Assembly (NCBI GenBank): GCA_025716855.1
Contig: JAIXMQ010000088.1
Span: 1 to 64,000, forward strand
DNA: 64,000 nucleotides
Origin: Pilaira anomala
Lineage: Eukaryota > Mucoromycota > Mucoromycetes > Mucorales > Mucoraceae
Direction of reading: 5' to 3'
Position numbers and translations under genes: made by a program. Shown here piece by piece: positions 1-11,362 of the stretch; within the stretch, counting starts at the first letter, position 1; every line of letters starts with the position of its first letter. The notes beneath the pieces were generated by a model. That model was not told the origin of the DNA, ran no database searches, and saw nothing but the letters and a program-made list of their open reading frames with translations.

Positions 1-585
1 CTTTTTTTTTTTTTTGCTTTTCCCTTATCAGCTGACAAGCGTGACGTTATTATTAAAGGGAGGTAAGATAACGGTTACGCCAACGTTAAAGAGAAAATAC
101 ATTAGCCTGTGTTTTTTTCAAAAAGAAAAGAAAGATATATTAAATTATACTTTTTCGTTTGTTGTAAAAAATAAAAATAAAAAATCGCTGCTATCAAAAA
201 TGTTGAAACGTGTAGCACAAGACCTATTTTTGTTTTGATCGGCAGTTAATTCCTTACTTCACGCGTTTCCGTTTTATTTAGTTTCGTGATGGAGAATGTC
301 AGTGTAACTCAAGCCTAGTTTTTAGCTTTATGCACTACACAAAAATTGAAGAAAATCATGTTGTCCTTTATGGCAAAGTAAAGTAATACAACTAACTAAA
401 TTGTGATACAATGATATGGTTTTTTTTTTTAACACGTTGAATAATAATAAACCAAAAATTGGGGTTGTGTGAGATTTAAAAAAAAACAAGCTATAACTTT
501 ATTATTATAAAAAAAAGAAAGAAAAGAAAAAAGGAAAAGGGCATGTAATATTTTCATAGTAGACTGTACAATTTTTTTTTTTTTT
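1..585. other. Intergenic DNA, no gene seen
   Basis: AT-rich sequence downstream of the minus-strand transcription-factor gene. It holds several A- or T-runs of 10-17 nt (for example next to the stop codon at about 571-586) and short ORFs without recognisable protein features. The 74-codon ORF at 14-238 has low-complexity composition and no motif, so I do not call it a gene. Confidence 0.6.
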
Positions 586-3195
586 TTACATCATTGGATG
601 TTCATCAATAAACAAAAACTTATTCATTTTTCGAGGATTAAAATAACGAAACCTTGCTTGATTTTTACCACTTGTAGTTTGTTGTTGATCTGGTGGTATA
701 TATGCGTTAAATTGTACAAAGGGAGGTGCAGTTGAAAAAGAAGGCCTACGATCATGAGAAGTATCTTGTATAAAAGTTGTAGTAGTATTATGTGTATTAT
801 TAGTCGTATTATTTGATTGTTGTTGAGATGATAATGATGATGATGATGTTGTTGTTGTTGTTGTTGGAATGGTTTGTATACTAAATTGATTCTGAAAAGA
901 AATTGATCTTCTAGGTTGTTTTGATGGTTTATTATTATTATTATTATTAGTTGTTGTTTTAATTATAGGTGGTGTAGTTGATACCATAGGTTTTGTGTCG
1001 TTGTTAATTTCATTCTTGATTAGTAATGCTGTATCAGAATTCAATATAACATGAGGCTTTAAATGTGCTAAAAAGAAATCAGGTCGATTTTGTTTACTAT
1101 CTTCTTCTTCTATTAAAGTTGTATCGGGTGTAGGATAAGATGAACCAAGATGATGTCGACGAATTTCAACTTGAATCCAATCTGCTACTTGAAACCAGTT
1201 CTTGCAAGAGAATCTAAATTCACGCGTATTTTGAAGTACTTCATATGATTTACGAAGTCCATTTGTAAAATCTTCTATTTTGATACCATAAAGAATCTTG
1301 GCTTGATCTGCTGATGAAATACAAGTGTGATAGATATCCATAGCAACCGAAATCACCTCCGCTGCGCGCCATAATTCATCTCGATCAAACGCACATCGAC
1401 CGATATCAGCCATATTACAAGTCTTGATTGCACTTAATTGTGTTAGAGCAGTAGATAAACAAATATTAAGTGATTCTAATGAACTTTGACTAGGTCGAGT
1501 ATCATTCATTTCAGGTATAAACAATTTATGAAGAATAATACGAGTTGCATTATATTCAATATTCACCCGAAGACAAGATAGGAATAAATCTTCACAACCA
1601 TATTCAAAACCACTATCAAACACCAAGTATTGCGGTAAAGCCTTATGAAAATCAATCAGACGACGATCATATTCAGCTAATTGTTCTACGGTCAATTCAG
1701 CATTTTCACAATCATAAAGAGCAGCTACAATATCACTTTGAATTCGCCAAAGAGAAAGACAATGAATGAATGTGATGACACCATTTTCAGCTTCATCAAT
1801 ATCTTGTTCAAACACTTGTGGTAAGTCTACTTCACCAGGATATTTAGGTTGTGGCGTATTCTTTGGAGCACCAGAAGTCCATAATGAAAAATCAACGGCC
1901 CAAACAAACCACCAAAGTCTTGTATCCATTTCTTTATCATAACAATCTACATCTTCATTTGCCATACGAGGATAAATATCGAGTTGATGAAGAGCATAAG
2001 CCGCCATACCAGCATAATGATGTCTTTTTGAAGGTTCAGCACGAATACTCATAAATAATAAAGCAGCAATTGTATATCTATCAGGAGTATCAAACGATTG
2101 AGCTAAACATTCACGAGCTTGACTAAAGAAATATTCTTCTTGTTCTTGTAATTTATCTTGATTCTTTAAAAAGTAATCATATCCAGGTTTAGGATGATGA
2201 ATGACAGTATGACGAAAAGCATAAGAACAAATAGCGTTTACAATTAAAGTATCTGTAGGAGATTCATGCGCATTATACCAAATCATGAACTCATCTCTTC
2301 TAATAATTGGCTTGAATCGAACCCAACAAGTAAAAAATGTATCAATACAAACATCAGCTATTTGACGTAAACTTTTTTCAGAATCATAACTTGAATTTGG
2401 ATTACTAAGTTGTCCAAGACGATTGGTAGATGCAAAAAAATTAACTGGTTTTGTATTATTACTCTTATTTCGATAGAGTAACATTTTATCTACGGGCCGC
2501 TTCTTTAGTGATGTTTGTGTGACGGAATTGAGATTTTCGCAACCAGAAGAAGAAGAAGAACACATTTGACTGAATGTATCAATTAATATTCGCAAGTCAG
2601 ATGCATTCGATACTTTTGCTTCCAAGTTAATACCATTTTCGCTGTAAGAGAAATGAATTTTTGATAACATATCTGTTAATACTGGATTATCAGTTAATAA
2701 AGAAGGATGTATTGATTCTGTTAATGATTGTGATGTAGTTGTATGATTTAAGATAGGTGAAAAACAAGAATTTGATCTTTGTTTTGTAGATGTTGTAGAT
2801 TCTATGGTATCATCTTGCCAAAAATTATTTGAATTTGGTGAGACTTGATCATCAAAACTACAAGATTCAAGATAATTTGTTGTTGTAGTAGTTGTAGAAT
2901 AAGGTATATCGATTGGTACAGTAGCCGGGGTGACAGGAAGTACATAATCCATGGGTGGAGAAGAAAGTACAGATGATTCATAAGGATAATAATCATATGA
3001 TGAATAAGATTTATTACTATTATTCCAAGCTTGAGGTAATAATGAATTATCAGAAGCATCGTTTTTATTTGAATGATGATTATAAATTTCAAAAGTTGAA
3101 GTTGTATCGTGCATATACCAATCATCTTGGTCATTAGTTGAAGACATATCTGCTCTAATTCGCTTTGTTGATCTTTCTACAGTGTCAAAAGGCAT
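586..3195 (-). CDS. Fungal-specific transcription factor domain protein without a zinc cluster
   Basis: Single-exon ORF of 869 codons. The middle (about residues 280-560) has the look of the fungal_trans domain of Zn2Cys6 regulators: an opening helix around DVCIDTFFTCWVRFKPI, then PDRYTIAALLFMSI and HHYAGMAAYALHQLDIYPR, and the WWFVWAVDFSLWTSGAPK block. Such domains act as the regulatory half of nuclear transcription factors. The flanks are low complexity: Ser/Thr/Asn/Tyr-rich at the N-terminus, and poly-Asn, poly-Thr, poly-Ser and Gln runs after residue 740. The usual Cys6 DNA-binding cluster is absent from the N-terminus, and no cysteine-rich exon is visible upstream on the minus strand. 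It may therefore be a cofactor-like or truncated regulator. The start is the first ATG after an A-rich, GA-repeat leader. Target genes cannot be inferred. Confidence 0.8.
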   Translation of the reverse strand: MPFDTVERSTKRIRADMSSTNDQDDWYMHDTTSTFEIYNHHSNKNDASDNSLLPQAWNNSNKSYSSYDYYPYESSVLSSPPMDYVLPVTPATVPIDIPYSTTTTTTNYLESCSFDDQVSPNSNNFWQDDTIESTTSTKQRSNSCFSPILNHTTTSQSLTESIHPSLLTDNPVLTDMLSKIHFSYSENGINLEAKVSNASDLRILIDTFSQMCSSSSSGCENLNSVTQTSLKKRPVDKMLLYRNKSNNTKPVNFFASTNRLGQLSNPNSSYDSEKSLRQIADVCIDTFFTCWVRFKPIIRRDEFMIWYNAHESPTDTLIVNAICSYAFRHTVIHHPKPGYDYFLKNQDKLQEQEEYFFSQARECLAQSFDTPDRYTIAALLFMSIRAEPSKRHHYAGMAAYALHQLDIYPRMANEDVDCYDKEMDTRLWWFVWAVDFSLWTSGAPKNTPQPKYPGEVDLPQVFEQDIDEAENGVITFIHCLSLWRIQSDIVAALYDCENAELTVEQLAEYDRRLIDFHKALPQYLVFDSGFEYGCEDLFLSCLRVNIEYNATRIILHKLFIPEMNDTRPSQSSLESLNICLSTALTQLSAIKTCNMADIGRCAFDRDELWRAAEVISVAMDIYHTCISSADQAKILYGIKIEDFTNGLRKSYEVLQNTREFRFSCKNWFQVADWIQVEIRRHHLGSSYPTPDTTLIEEEDSKQNRPDFFLAHLKPHVILNSDTALLIKNEINNDTKPMVSTTPPIIKTTTNNNNNNKPSKQPRRSISFQNQFSIQTIPTTTTTTSSSSLSSQQQSNNTTNNTHNTTTTFIQDTSHDRRPSFSTAPPFVQFNAYIPPDQQQTTSGKNQARFRYFNPRKMNKFLFIDEHPMM

Positions 3196-4103
3196 AATAA
3201 TATAAAAAAAAAATAAAAAATAAAAAAATAAAAAAAAAGAGAGAGAGAGAGAGAAAGAAAGAAAAAAGAAGCGGTGGGAAAAAAGTTTTACATTATATGT
3301 ATATATATAACATAATAATCAGTTACACCAATAACTTTCTTCTGACTCAATTTTCAGTGATTGGATACACTCTAAACTATATTAGAAGGCTTAGAAGTTG
3401 AATTTATAAACATATTATCAATTGCTATGTAATTCCTGTTTAATCAAAACATTCGATTCCATCCTTTATTTTTTTATATTTCTTTTTGAAAATATATAAC
3501 TAATTTTTCCTGACTTTTCCGAGATTATCACTCTTATCAAAAATAACTTTACAGGTCCGCATTCTTATATATATATATATTGTTATTTACATTTGTAGTT
3601 TTTTTCCAACTGTCTAACTACTCAATATACAATTGTAACTTATTTGCTTATCTATTATTAAGCTTATCGATGATAGTATAGATTGTAATATTTCAAGGTC
3701 GTAAAACTTTTTTTTTTTTTTTTTTATTGGCCTATTACCTATTTTAAACAAATATATTTTAAGCGCAAAAAAGAAAGCCTGCGAAAGTATCACCATTCTC
3801 TTTTTCTTGTCTTCAACAGCAAACATAAGCTGATGACATATAGTCGTATTATTTCACAATGCAAAAATAATAATAATAATAATAATAGTAATAAAAAGTG
3901 GTGGCACATTGATTTGTGTACCTTTTTGTAAATCTTGACAAAAAGCCAATTGAATAAATAACATTAAAAGCTCGCAATAAGTTTTTTATAACTCTATTGA
4001 ACATGATAGGTTCCTTTTTTTTTTTTTTTAAATACGCTAAACAATTTTTTTTTTATAACCGGGCCCTCTCTCTTTTGTATTTTTTGTTTTCATCATGTGC
4101 TGC

Positions 4104-4147
<44 letters not shown>

Positions 4148-4917
4148 TTTTCTTGTCTTCTCGTCTTAATTTTTAATATGACAAAGATTCTTTTTGTCAA
4201 ATAGTTTTTCAGCCGGGATGATTTGTTTCAATAAAAGGGAATAATGGGCACATGTATTTTATATTTCATGTATTATCGATTTTTCTTTTTTGCTTTTTTT
4301 GATTTGTTTTTGTTGCACTTGGTGTTCAAGACTAAGACATTTATGGACACTTGGGAATATAAAAGAATTGATAGATACGACTAGGTACCGTTTTCCTTAT
4401 CAATCACTCAAGCTTATATATATATATATATTATTACTTCAAAAATACTAAAAAGATTCATATTTACTTTATACCAGTAATAACTAAAAATAAAAATGAC
4501 GAGACAGAGAGGGAGTGAAAGAGATCACATGCGATACAGTGTAACTAAGAGCTTTAATTCTGCACGTTTTATCCCATGGGAGGAAAAATGACTAAACTCC
4601 AAATGGTTTTGTCGTTTTCCGCAATCTATACCCTCTTTGTCATACGATGAAAGGAGAATACTCCAAACGACTTGTCATGAGAGGACAGAAGCGATCCATT
4701 CAATCGTTTCATTGGTAAATATATACGTTATGTCGCACGCCATTTGGACATAAATTGGACCATGGAATAAAAACTCGATTTACAGCATGTTTGTACAATT
4801 TTTTTTTTTTTTTTTACTCGCCACTTAAAAACCAAGTATCTGTTTCGCTCTTCGTTTAATCCCTTCTTTTCTTATTTTTGATCTGTCTTTTTACTTTGAA
4901 TGTGAACATGTCCTAAA

Positions 4918-5345
4918 ATATATCACATTAAAAAGACCCATCATCACTCTATCTAATGGCCCATCATCTTTTAATATATAGACTGTGATACCCATAATTT
5001 CCTTTTTTCTTGATTGAGAAAAACAGAAGATGATAGGTATCATCAAAGTTTTTTTTTTACTTTATTTTAAAAAATAGGTCCGTAGTTAAATCAAAAGTGT
5101 ACAAAGAAAATCCCCCTTTTTTTGTGCGTGTGTACAAAATACTACGGCATTTACTCAGATAAAGTTGATAGGTTAACTTCTCCAAGTTCCACTCATCAAG
5201 CTATTTATTTACAGATTACACAGTTTTGTTTTAACTTCAGCTTTTTACTGCTCTTTTTCAGACATTTTAATATTACAATAGTTTTTATTCATTTATTTAT
5301 GTACATACATGTTAAACTCTATTGTCTTTTATCGATATCGCAGCA
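4918..5345 (+). repeat. Diverged non-coding repeat, copy A
   Basis: This segment aligns with 7014-7345 in the same orientation. Shared blocks in the same order: TATCACATTAA followed by AGACCCATCATC; a second CCCATCATC followed by TATATAG-CTGTG; CTCATCAA; and TTGTTTTAACTTCAGCTTTT, which matches TTGTTTCAACCTCAGCTTCT in copy B. Between the blocks the copies are gapped and strongly diverged, and neither has an open frame. Boundaries are approximate. Confidence 0.45.
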
Positions 5346-6591
5346 TACAATTAATTAAACAAGAATAAATAAATACCAAATATGTATGTTTATAATAAGA
5401 AGATTACTGAATTTTGTCTAGTATGTATACGAAAAAATAGATCCTTTTTACTGCAATGCTCAACTCGTTACTGAATGTAGTAATTCTCACTGTAAATATG
5501 TAAATGAAACCATAAAATTACACAGTCAGTTTTTTTTTATAAATATATTTATAATAAACTCGATTGACTTTTTAAACCCTATGTTGAACTTAAATGAACC
5601 TTAAAGTTTATTGTAACAGAGTTCATTAGTTTTTTTTTTTTTTTTTTTAACTATCCCTTTTATTCTGTATTAAATAAACATAAAACAGTGCTGCCTTAAC
5701 AAAACTTATATATACAATACATCTTGTTACGAATAAAAAAGACGTCTTTAAATAAAATATACAAGCGACAATGATCTACTCATTCTTGTTACACGGCCAG
5801 TTAAGTATTTTTCATCTTTTTTCCTTGGATTCTGTGGAGCTTATAATTTTTATCAGCTTTATATTATTTATGGAACTTATTTTACAGAATACAATAATTA
5901 TCGTGCCATGGTGACACCTATAGAAGAATTAAAAAGAATGTTGTAATAGTTGTTATTGTTCATTTTTACATAAATCAATGAAATGCATATCTCTGATAAT
6001 ATAGAGACTGATCCTGACCTATATAGCATATATGTTTAACAAAGCAAAGAATTAGACGCACGGGCCGCTTGGGCATACAAAAAAGAAATGTCTCGATAAA
6101 AATTAAACTCTAAAATATCTCATAACCAAAAGAGGTTACTTTCATACGATTTACTTCCTTTTAACATCCAACCTTTTAAGTAGGTCGTGAAAAAAAAATA
6201 AAAAATGTCGTAATGGTTTTATTCAATTTGTCGTTAATCTCTCTGCTATTTTCTAAAGATCATAAGACCCTTTTTACGGGCGGTGTAACAGAATTAAAAT
6301 CAGCTACTTTGCCACCGTGTGTTTTCTTAAACTATAAGAACCGGAGAACTTGTAGCATGCAAATTTCAAAGAAAGAATCCTTTTTTTTTTAGAACCAAAG
6401 GTAAAGTTAACTGGAGGGGAATGTAAACCGATGTCTTTGATTAAAAGAGCCACACAGTCCTTTAGTGATATATAAGAAAACATTAGTTGAGGACTGTACC
6501 GAATACAGTATCATTATTACGTTTAGTTAGCCAAAATTTATTGTTTTTCTCAGGAAATAATGTGTACGAGCTTGTACACTTGAATTCTATG

Positions 6592-6629
<38 letters not shown>

Positions 6630-6931
6630 TATTTTGAAAGAAATTATGTATTTTAGTTTTTTACTTCTTTGAAGTGCAAAATGACAAGCGATAATGTTCA
6701 TCGGAAAGATTTTTCCGGTGATTCAGTCTACCTGTTAAATATTCACACACTTGTTGCCTGTAATAATCATAAAAAGTATTTCATCCCCGCAAAAGGCTGC
6801 TCTCTTTTACAGATAGTTTATAACCCAGTTAAAATTCTGCATACGAGCTCAACGCGATAAGCAAAATGTCGGTATTAATTGTCATTTTGTTTGAAAGCCA
6901 TAACATCCGTTCCGCTATTTCTTATATCATT

Positions 6932-6981
<50 letters not shown>

Positions 6982-7013
6982 GTTTCCAACTTACTGAATC
7001 TATTAGTAAAGAT

Positions 7014-7345
7014 TATCACATTAATCAAGACCCGTCATCTTTTCAATGACCCATCATCGTATATAGTCTGTGCTACATATTTATTTTATTTCGATGTCAA
7101 AAAAAAAAAAAGAGTAAGTCGTTGAGTTGAGTTCATAAATAATCGATAATCAAACACGCTCGAGTACTCTCATCAAAATGGTTTAATCTGAATTATATCT
7201 ACTGATCGTACTGATTCTTGTTTCAACCTCAGCTTCTACTACCTTTACCATTTTCAACAATTGTTTCATTTTAAGCAAAATGATTTATTTGTCTCATGTT
7301 GTATATATACAAACTATTAATACTTACATGTTGAAAAGCGTTCTT
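7014..7345 (+). repeat. Diverged non-coding repeat, copy B
   Basis: Partner of 4918-5345, about 2.1 kb away in direct orientation. It starts about 35 nt after a T-tract of more than 40 nt. The conserved blocks (AGACCCGTCATC, GACCCATCATC, TATATAGTCTGTG, the Thr/Ser-like AACCTCAGCTTCTAC stretch) occur in the same order as in copy A. No coding potential is visible. Confidence 0.45.
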
Positions 7346-7699
7346 AGATTATAAACAATGAGTAATAAAATGCCAGACATGCTGTTACAGAATATTGTTA
7401 GTATGCAATTGTTATGATTTTGCTTAATCCGATAGAAATTATGGCACAAAAATAAATATCTTTGCTGATTGATCCCCGAAATTTTACAAGGTTTAATTTA
7501 GTAACTTGTTGCGAATATGATGTTATTGTTTGCATTAACAGTATTTTGACGCGCCTCTTTTTTTTTTTTCTTTGTAATTATTTTAACCGTGAAATAGAAA
7601 CTGATTTTTTTTTAAAACTAGGGTTTATCGATGAATGTGAAACAAATTTGAAGTGCACTTATACTTTTAATGGGGGACAATCAGGAATAATCAGATACC

Positions 7700-7732
<33 letters not shown>

Positions 7733-7870
7733 GTAAATTGCGTCACGGAGTTTGTGACACGGGTCTTTAAGTCATACATATAATCAAGAGATACCTTTTT
7801 TTTTCTCTCTTTTTCTTTTCTCTTTTTCAATAACCCTTTTTTTTTTTAAAGAAAACTATATATTATTAAA

Positions 7871-9512
7871 ATGCCCGGAGGTGGTGAATATCCTACAACT
7901 AAAGAGACCCCCAAGAACAAGGCCTGTCTTATTTGTATTGACGGTTGGGGTATCTCTCCTCTCAAAGATCATCTCGGTGATGCTATTTACAATGCTGAAA
8001 CTCCTGTCATGGATAAGCTTGAAAAGGAGGATCCTTTTACTGAAATCGATGCCCATGGTCTCTCTGTCGGTCTTCCTGATGGTTTGATGGGTAACTCTGA
8101 AGTTGGTCATCTTAACATTGGTGCTGGTCGCGTCGTTTATCAGGTAAATATAGCTTAAAAAATAAGTCGATTTTATATATATCGTGACTGTGGAAGTTTT
8201 AATCTCACTGACGATATTATAATAGGATATTGTTCGTATTGATTTAGCTATGAAGAAGAAAGAGTTTGGTAAGGTTGAGAACATTAAGGCTGCTTTTGAA
8301 CGTGCCATTAATGGTAATGGTCGTCTTCATTTTTTGGGTCTCGTTTCTGATGGTGGTGTACATGCTCATATTGATCATCTCATTGCTCTTTTGACTGCCG
8401 CTAAGGAAGCTGGTGTTCCTGAAGCTTATGTTCATTTCATTGGTGATGGTCGTGATACTGCACCCAAGTCTGCTGCAAAGTATATGGCACAACTTGTTGA
8501 AGCTATGGATAAGCTTGAATATGGTAAGATTGCTGATATTAATGGTCGTTACTATGCTATGGATCGTGATAAGCGTTGGGAACGTATTCAAATCGCATTT
8601 GACGGTATGACTCAAGCTAAGGGAGAGAAGGCCTCTGACCCCGTCAAGGCTATTGAAGATTCTTATGAAACTGGTGTTACTGATGAATTCTTAAAGCCTA
8701 TTATTATTAACGAGGAAGGTCAAATTAAGGATGATGATACTATCTTCTGTTTCAATTTCCGTTCTGATCGTATGCGTGAAATCTCTCAAGCATTTGGTAT
8801 TGCACCTTGTCCATTTGACTCTCCTGTTCCCAAGAATATTGAAGTCTTCACCATGACTCAATATAAGAGCGATTTCCCTTTCAAGATTGCTTTCCCTGCT
8901 CAATCTATGGATAATGTTCTTGCTGAATGGTTAGCCAAGAATGATATTCCCCAAATGCATATTGCTGAAACTGAAAAGTACGCTCACGTTACTTTCTTCT
9001 TCAATGGTGGTACTGAAGCTCAGTTCAACCTCGAAGAGCGTGGTATGGTTCCTTCCCCCAAGGTAGCTACTTATGATCTTCAACCTCAAATGAGCGCTGC
9101 TGGTGTCGCTGAAAAGGTAGCTGAAGCTCTCGAAACCGATAAGTATCCTTTCGTCATGTGTAACTTTGCTCCTCCTGATATGGTTGGTCATACTGGTGTC
9201 TATGAGGCTGCTGTTAAAGCTGTTGAAGCCACAGATAAGGCTATTGGTGTCGTTCTTGATGCCTGTAAGAAAAATGGTTATACTCTTTTCGTCACTGCTG
9301 ATCACGGTAACGCTGAAAAGATGATTGCTGATGACGGTAAGAGTCCCTTTACTGCCCATACTTGTGCTAAGGTTCCTTTCGTTATGGCTTCTGAAACTGC
9401 CAAATTTGCTGAAGGTGCCGAAGGTGCTCTTTGTGATGTCGCTCCTACCATCCTTGACTTTATGGGTCTTCATATCCCCAAGGAGATGACCGGAAAGTCT
9501 TTGTTGGCTTAA
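7871..9512 (+). CDS. gpmI: 2,3-bisphosphoglycerate-independent phosphoglycerate mutase
   Basis: Two exons, 7871-8143 and 8226-9512, with an 82-nt GT-AG intron in phase 0 give 519 residues, the normal length of this metalloenzyme (about 510-550). It interconverts 3- and 2-phosphoglycerate in cytosolic glycolysis, using two metal ions and a phosphoserine. Visible signatures are CIDGWG (metal Asp24), [19 protein letters not shown] with the presumed nucleophile Ser76, RFSDG-type substrate loops ([23 protein letters not shown]), [19 protein letters not shown] and [10 protein letters not shown] (metal ligands). The splice keeps [14 protein letters not shown] continuous. This is the cofactor-independent class, as in most filamentous fungi and unlike the cofactor-dependent enzyme of yeast. 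Codon use is biased (AAG for Lys, GGT for Gly, CGT for Arg), as expected for a highly expressed gene. Confidence 0.96.
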
Positions 9513-10283
9513 AAAGAAACATGTATTATTGTCATTTAAGAAGAAAAAAAACCCCCTTTAGTATATAATTGTTAATTTCACTTCTTTTTTTTTTTTTCTC
9601 AAAAGGAAAAAAATATTCATACTTTTTTTTTAAAAAAATAATAAACTTTTATTTTGCATGTAAAAATATACCAGTCTCACTAAAAAAAAAAAAGTGTTTT
9701 CTGTTTACGATATAAAGCCTATTAGTCCTGGGTTTACGACGTTCGATAAAATTGATTTATACGCCAAGATCTAGACTTCAAAATAAAAAATAAACCGGTT
9801 TTTCGGATATCAGAATTTTCTACGCCGAGCACTGTAGCCAACAGATTCGATTCATTTAAGAATTGAAGAGCTGACCATAGTAGAAAGATATCCGAAGGAG
9901 AGGCAGAAGAAAATAAAATATTTGTTAAACCTTGGTATTTCAGAAATGAATACTAAACAGGCGTCGCATGAATAAGTGAAACCTAACCTTGGTTTCAATC
10001 TTTGATTGTTAATAAACTAGATCCTTAAGAACGGCTATAGTATTGGGACCTGATAACTATTATAAAAGGAGCTTTATGTCAATAAAACGATATCTATGAC
10101 AGATATAAAAGAATCAGCCATCAAGTAATCAGATTAGATAATTTGATGTAAAAATAGAAAAATATAAAGAATAGAGAGTATGTGTTCATTATGTAAGAAT
10201 ATTTGATACAGCAGCAGCCTAGTCAGAGTGTACTATTCCTAAAGAAACTTTGGCCTAACTCTTACCATTAAATTTTTTTTATA
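9513..10283. other. Intergenic DNA between gpmI and the inverted-repeat element
   Basis: It contains the mutase 3' untranslated region (several A/T runs near 9540-9640) and AT-rich DNA without an open frame. The last bases, ending in a TA dinucleotide at 10282-10283, border the left end of the element described next. Confidence 0.5.
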
Positions 10284-10806
10284 CTGTGCTTCCACTCTCA
10301 ATTTACCGAATGTTTGAAAACTCTGCCCACTTTTGTGAAAAATTTTGCACACTTTTAAGAAGCTAAATTTCCCAAAAAAATGAAACTAATTTGGTCAAGT
10401 ATTTGAATTTAATTTGCCCAGATTTTTTTAAAGTAAATTATCCACTTGAAAGAAAAATAATTTGACCAGACAAACCGATCATAAAGGATCTAATAACTTT
10501 CTTATTTTTTATATATTTGTGTAGATTCGTCAGATTGGATAATTGAAAGGACGGATCTACAACAAAAGCAGGTATAAATAGGGAGAAGTAAGAGGATTAT
10601 CTTTTATTGTATGGTATAGGGGTGCCTTAAGGTTGACGTTTCTGTCTTTTGTAGCTCATACTAATAGAGGGTGATGAGGGTGATAAGGGTGATGAGGGTG
10701 ATAGTGATGAGGATGAGGATGATGAGGTTGGTGTGCTAGGTAGCGGTGGTCTTTCCAAACAGCTGTTGACCCAGGAAGTGTCATTCTGATTTTGTGTTTT
10801 GTTGGA
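10284..10806 (+). repeat. Left terminal inverted repeat
   Basis: Reverse complement of 13123-13626 with few mismatches. The left arm has about 16 extra bases near 10449-10464 (after TCCACTTGA) compared with the right arm. It carries an antisense copy of the last ~60 codons of the internal gene plus its AATAAA signal. Confidence 0.85.
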
Positions 10807-10875
10807 TATGCAGCAGCAAAATAATAATGAAACAACCTGCCTCATACATAAAGTTGTATCGGAGAAGCGTAACAA
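10627..10875 (-). pseudogene. Orphan copy of the 3' end of the element's gene in the left arm
   Basis: The minus strand encodes a tail that matches residues near the C-terminus of the gene at 11363-13299: QNQNDTSWVNSCL, RPPLPSTPTSSSS, then SPSSPSISMSYKRQKRQP and the stop. Upstream of the match (towards 10875) the reading differs from the intact gene. It is therefore a partial copy created by the inverted-repeat structure and not a separate gene. Confidence 0.8.
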
Positions 10876-11031
10876 ACTCCTTTACCCTATGCAGAAGGCT
10901 CTGTCAAAATGAAGTGGTCAGTTAATGGATTCACCCAAAATAGACCGTTTCAAGCCTGCATTTAATACATCTCGAAAGAGATTGTATCCAGGACGCCATG
11001 CACTGGAACAGCTGGTTGTTCATTTCGTCAT
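10807..11031 (+). repeat. 225-bp direct repeat, copy 1
   Basis: Almost identical to 11114-11338 (offset 307 bp), starting TATGCAGCAGCAAAA and ending GTTCATTTCGTCAT. It directly abuts the left inverted repeat. On the minus strand it has protein-like stretches broken by stops, so it is probably a decayed coding fragment. Confidence 0.85.
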
Positions 11032-11113
11032 CTAAATTTACATGTTACTAACTAAGGCAAAAAGATAAGTTTAATTATTTTTATAACTTTATAGCCAACT
11101 ACCTACGAGCAAC

Positions 11114-11338
11114 TATGCAGCAGCAAAAGAATAATGAAACAACCTGCCTCATACATAAAGTTGTATCGGAGAAGCGTAACAAACTCCTTTACCCTATGCA
11201 GAAGGCTCTGTCAAAATGAAGTGGTCAGTTAATGGATTCACCCAAAATAGACCGTTTCAAGCCTGCATTTAATACATCTCGAAAGAGATTGTATCCAGGA
11301 CGCCATGCACTGGAACAGCTGGTTGTTCATTTCGTCAT
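11114..11338 (+). repeat. 225-bp direct repeat, copy 2
   Basis: Second copy of 10807-11031, separated from it by about 82 bp of AT-rich DNA. The near identity implies that the duplication is recent compared with the decay of the fragment it carries. Confidence 0.85.
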
Positions 11339-11362
11339 TTTAGTTGAGAAAAAATAAATTAG

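Larger units (their letters stand above)
3196..7870. other. Long intergenic region without a convincing gene
   Basis: About 4.7 kb of AT-rich DNA between the transcription-factor gene and the phosphoglycerate mutase gene. It contains a GA-rich microsatellite (about 3238-3256), long A-tracts (about 4107-4145, 6594-6625, 7701-7728), a T-tract of more than 40 nt (about 6935-6980), TA repeats, and two diverged copies of one non-coding segment (listed separately). The short ORFs are interrupted or run through homopolymers. A non-coding RNA or a decayed element remains possible. Confidence 0.55.

Noticed and set aside
3614..7770. Short ORFs in the 3.2-7.9 kb gap
   Set aside because: They contain homopolymer-derived Lys or Phe runs, lack protein-like composition and have no homology I recognise.
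8244..9473. Long antisense ORFs opposite phosphoglycerate mutase
   Set aside because: They are shadows caused by the codon bias of the real gene and have no family features.
10627..10875. 82-codon minus-strand ORF as an independent gene
   Set aside because: Its C-terminal part is the inverted-repeat copy of the 3' end of the gene at 11363-13299; the upstream part is a decayed fragment.
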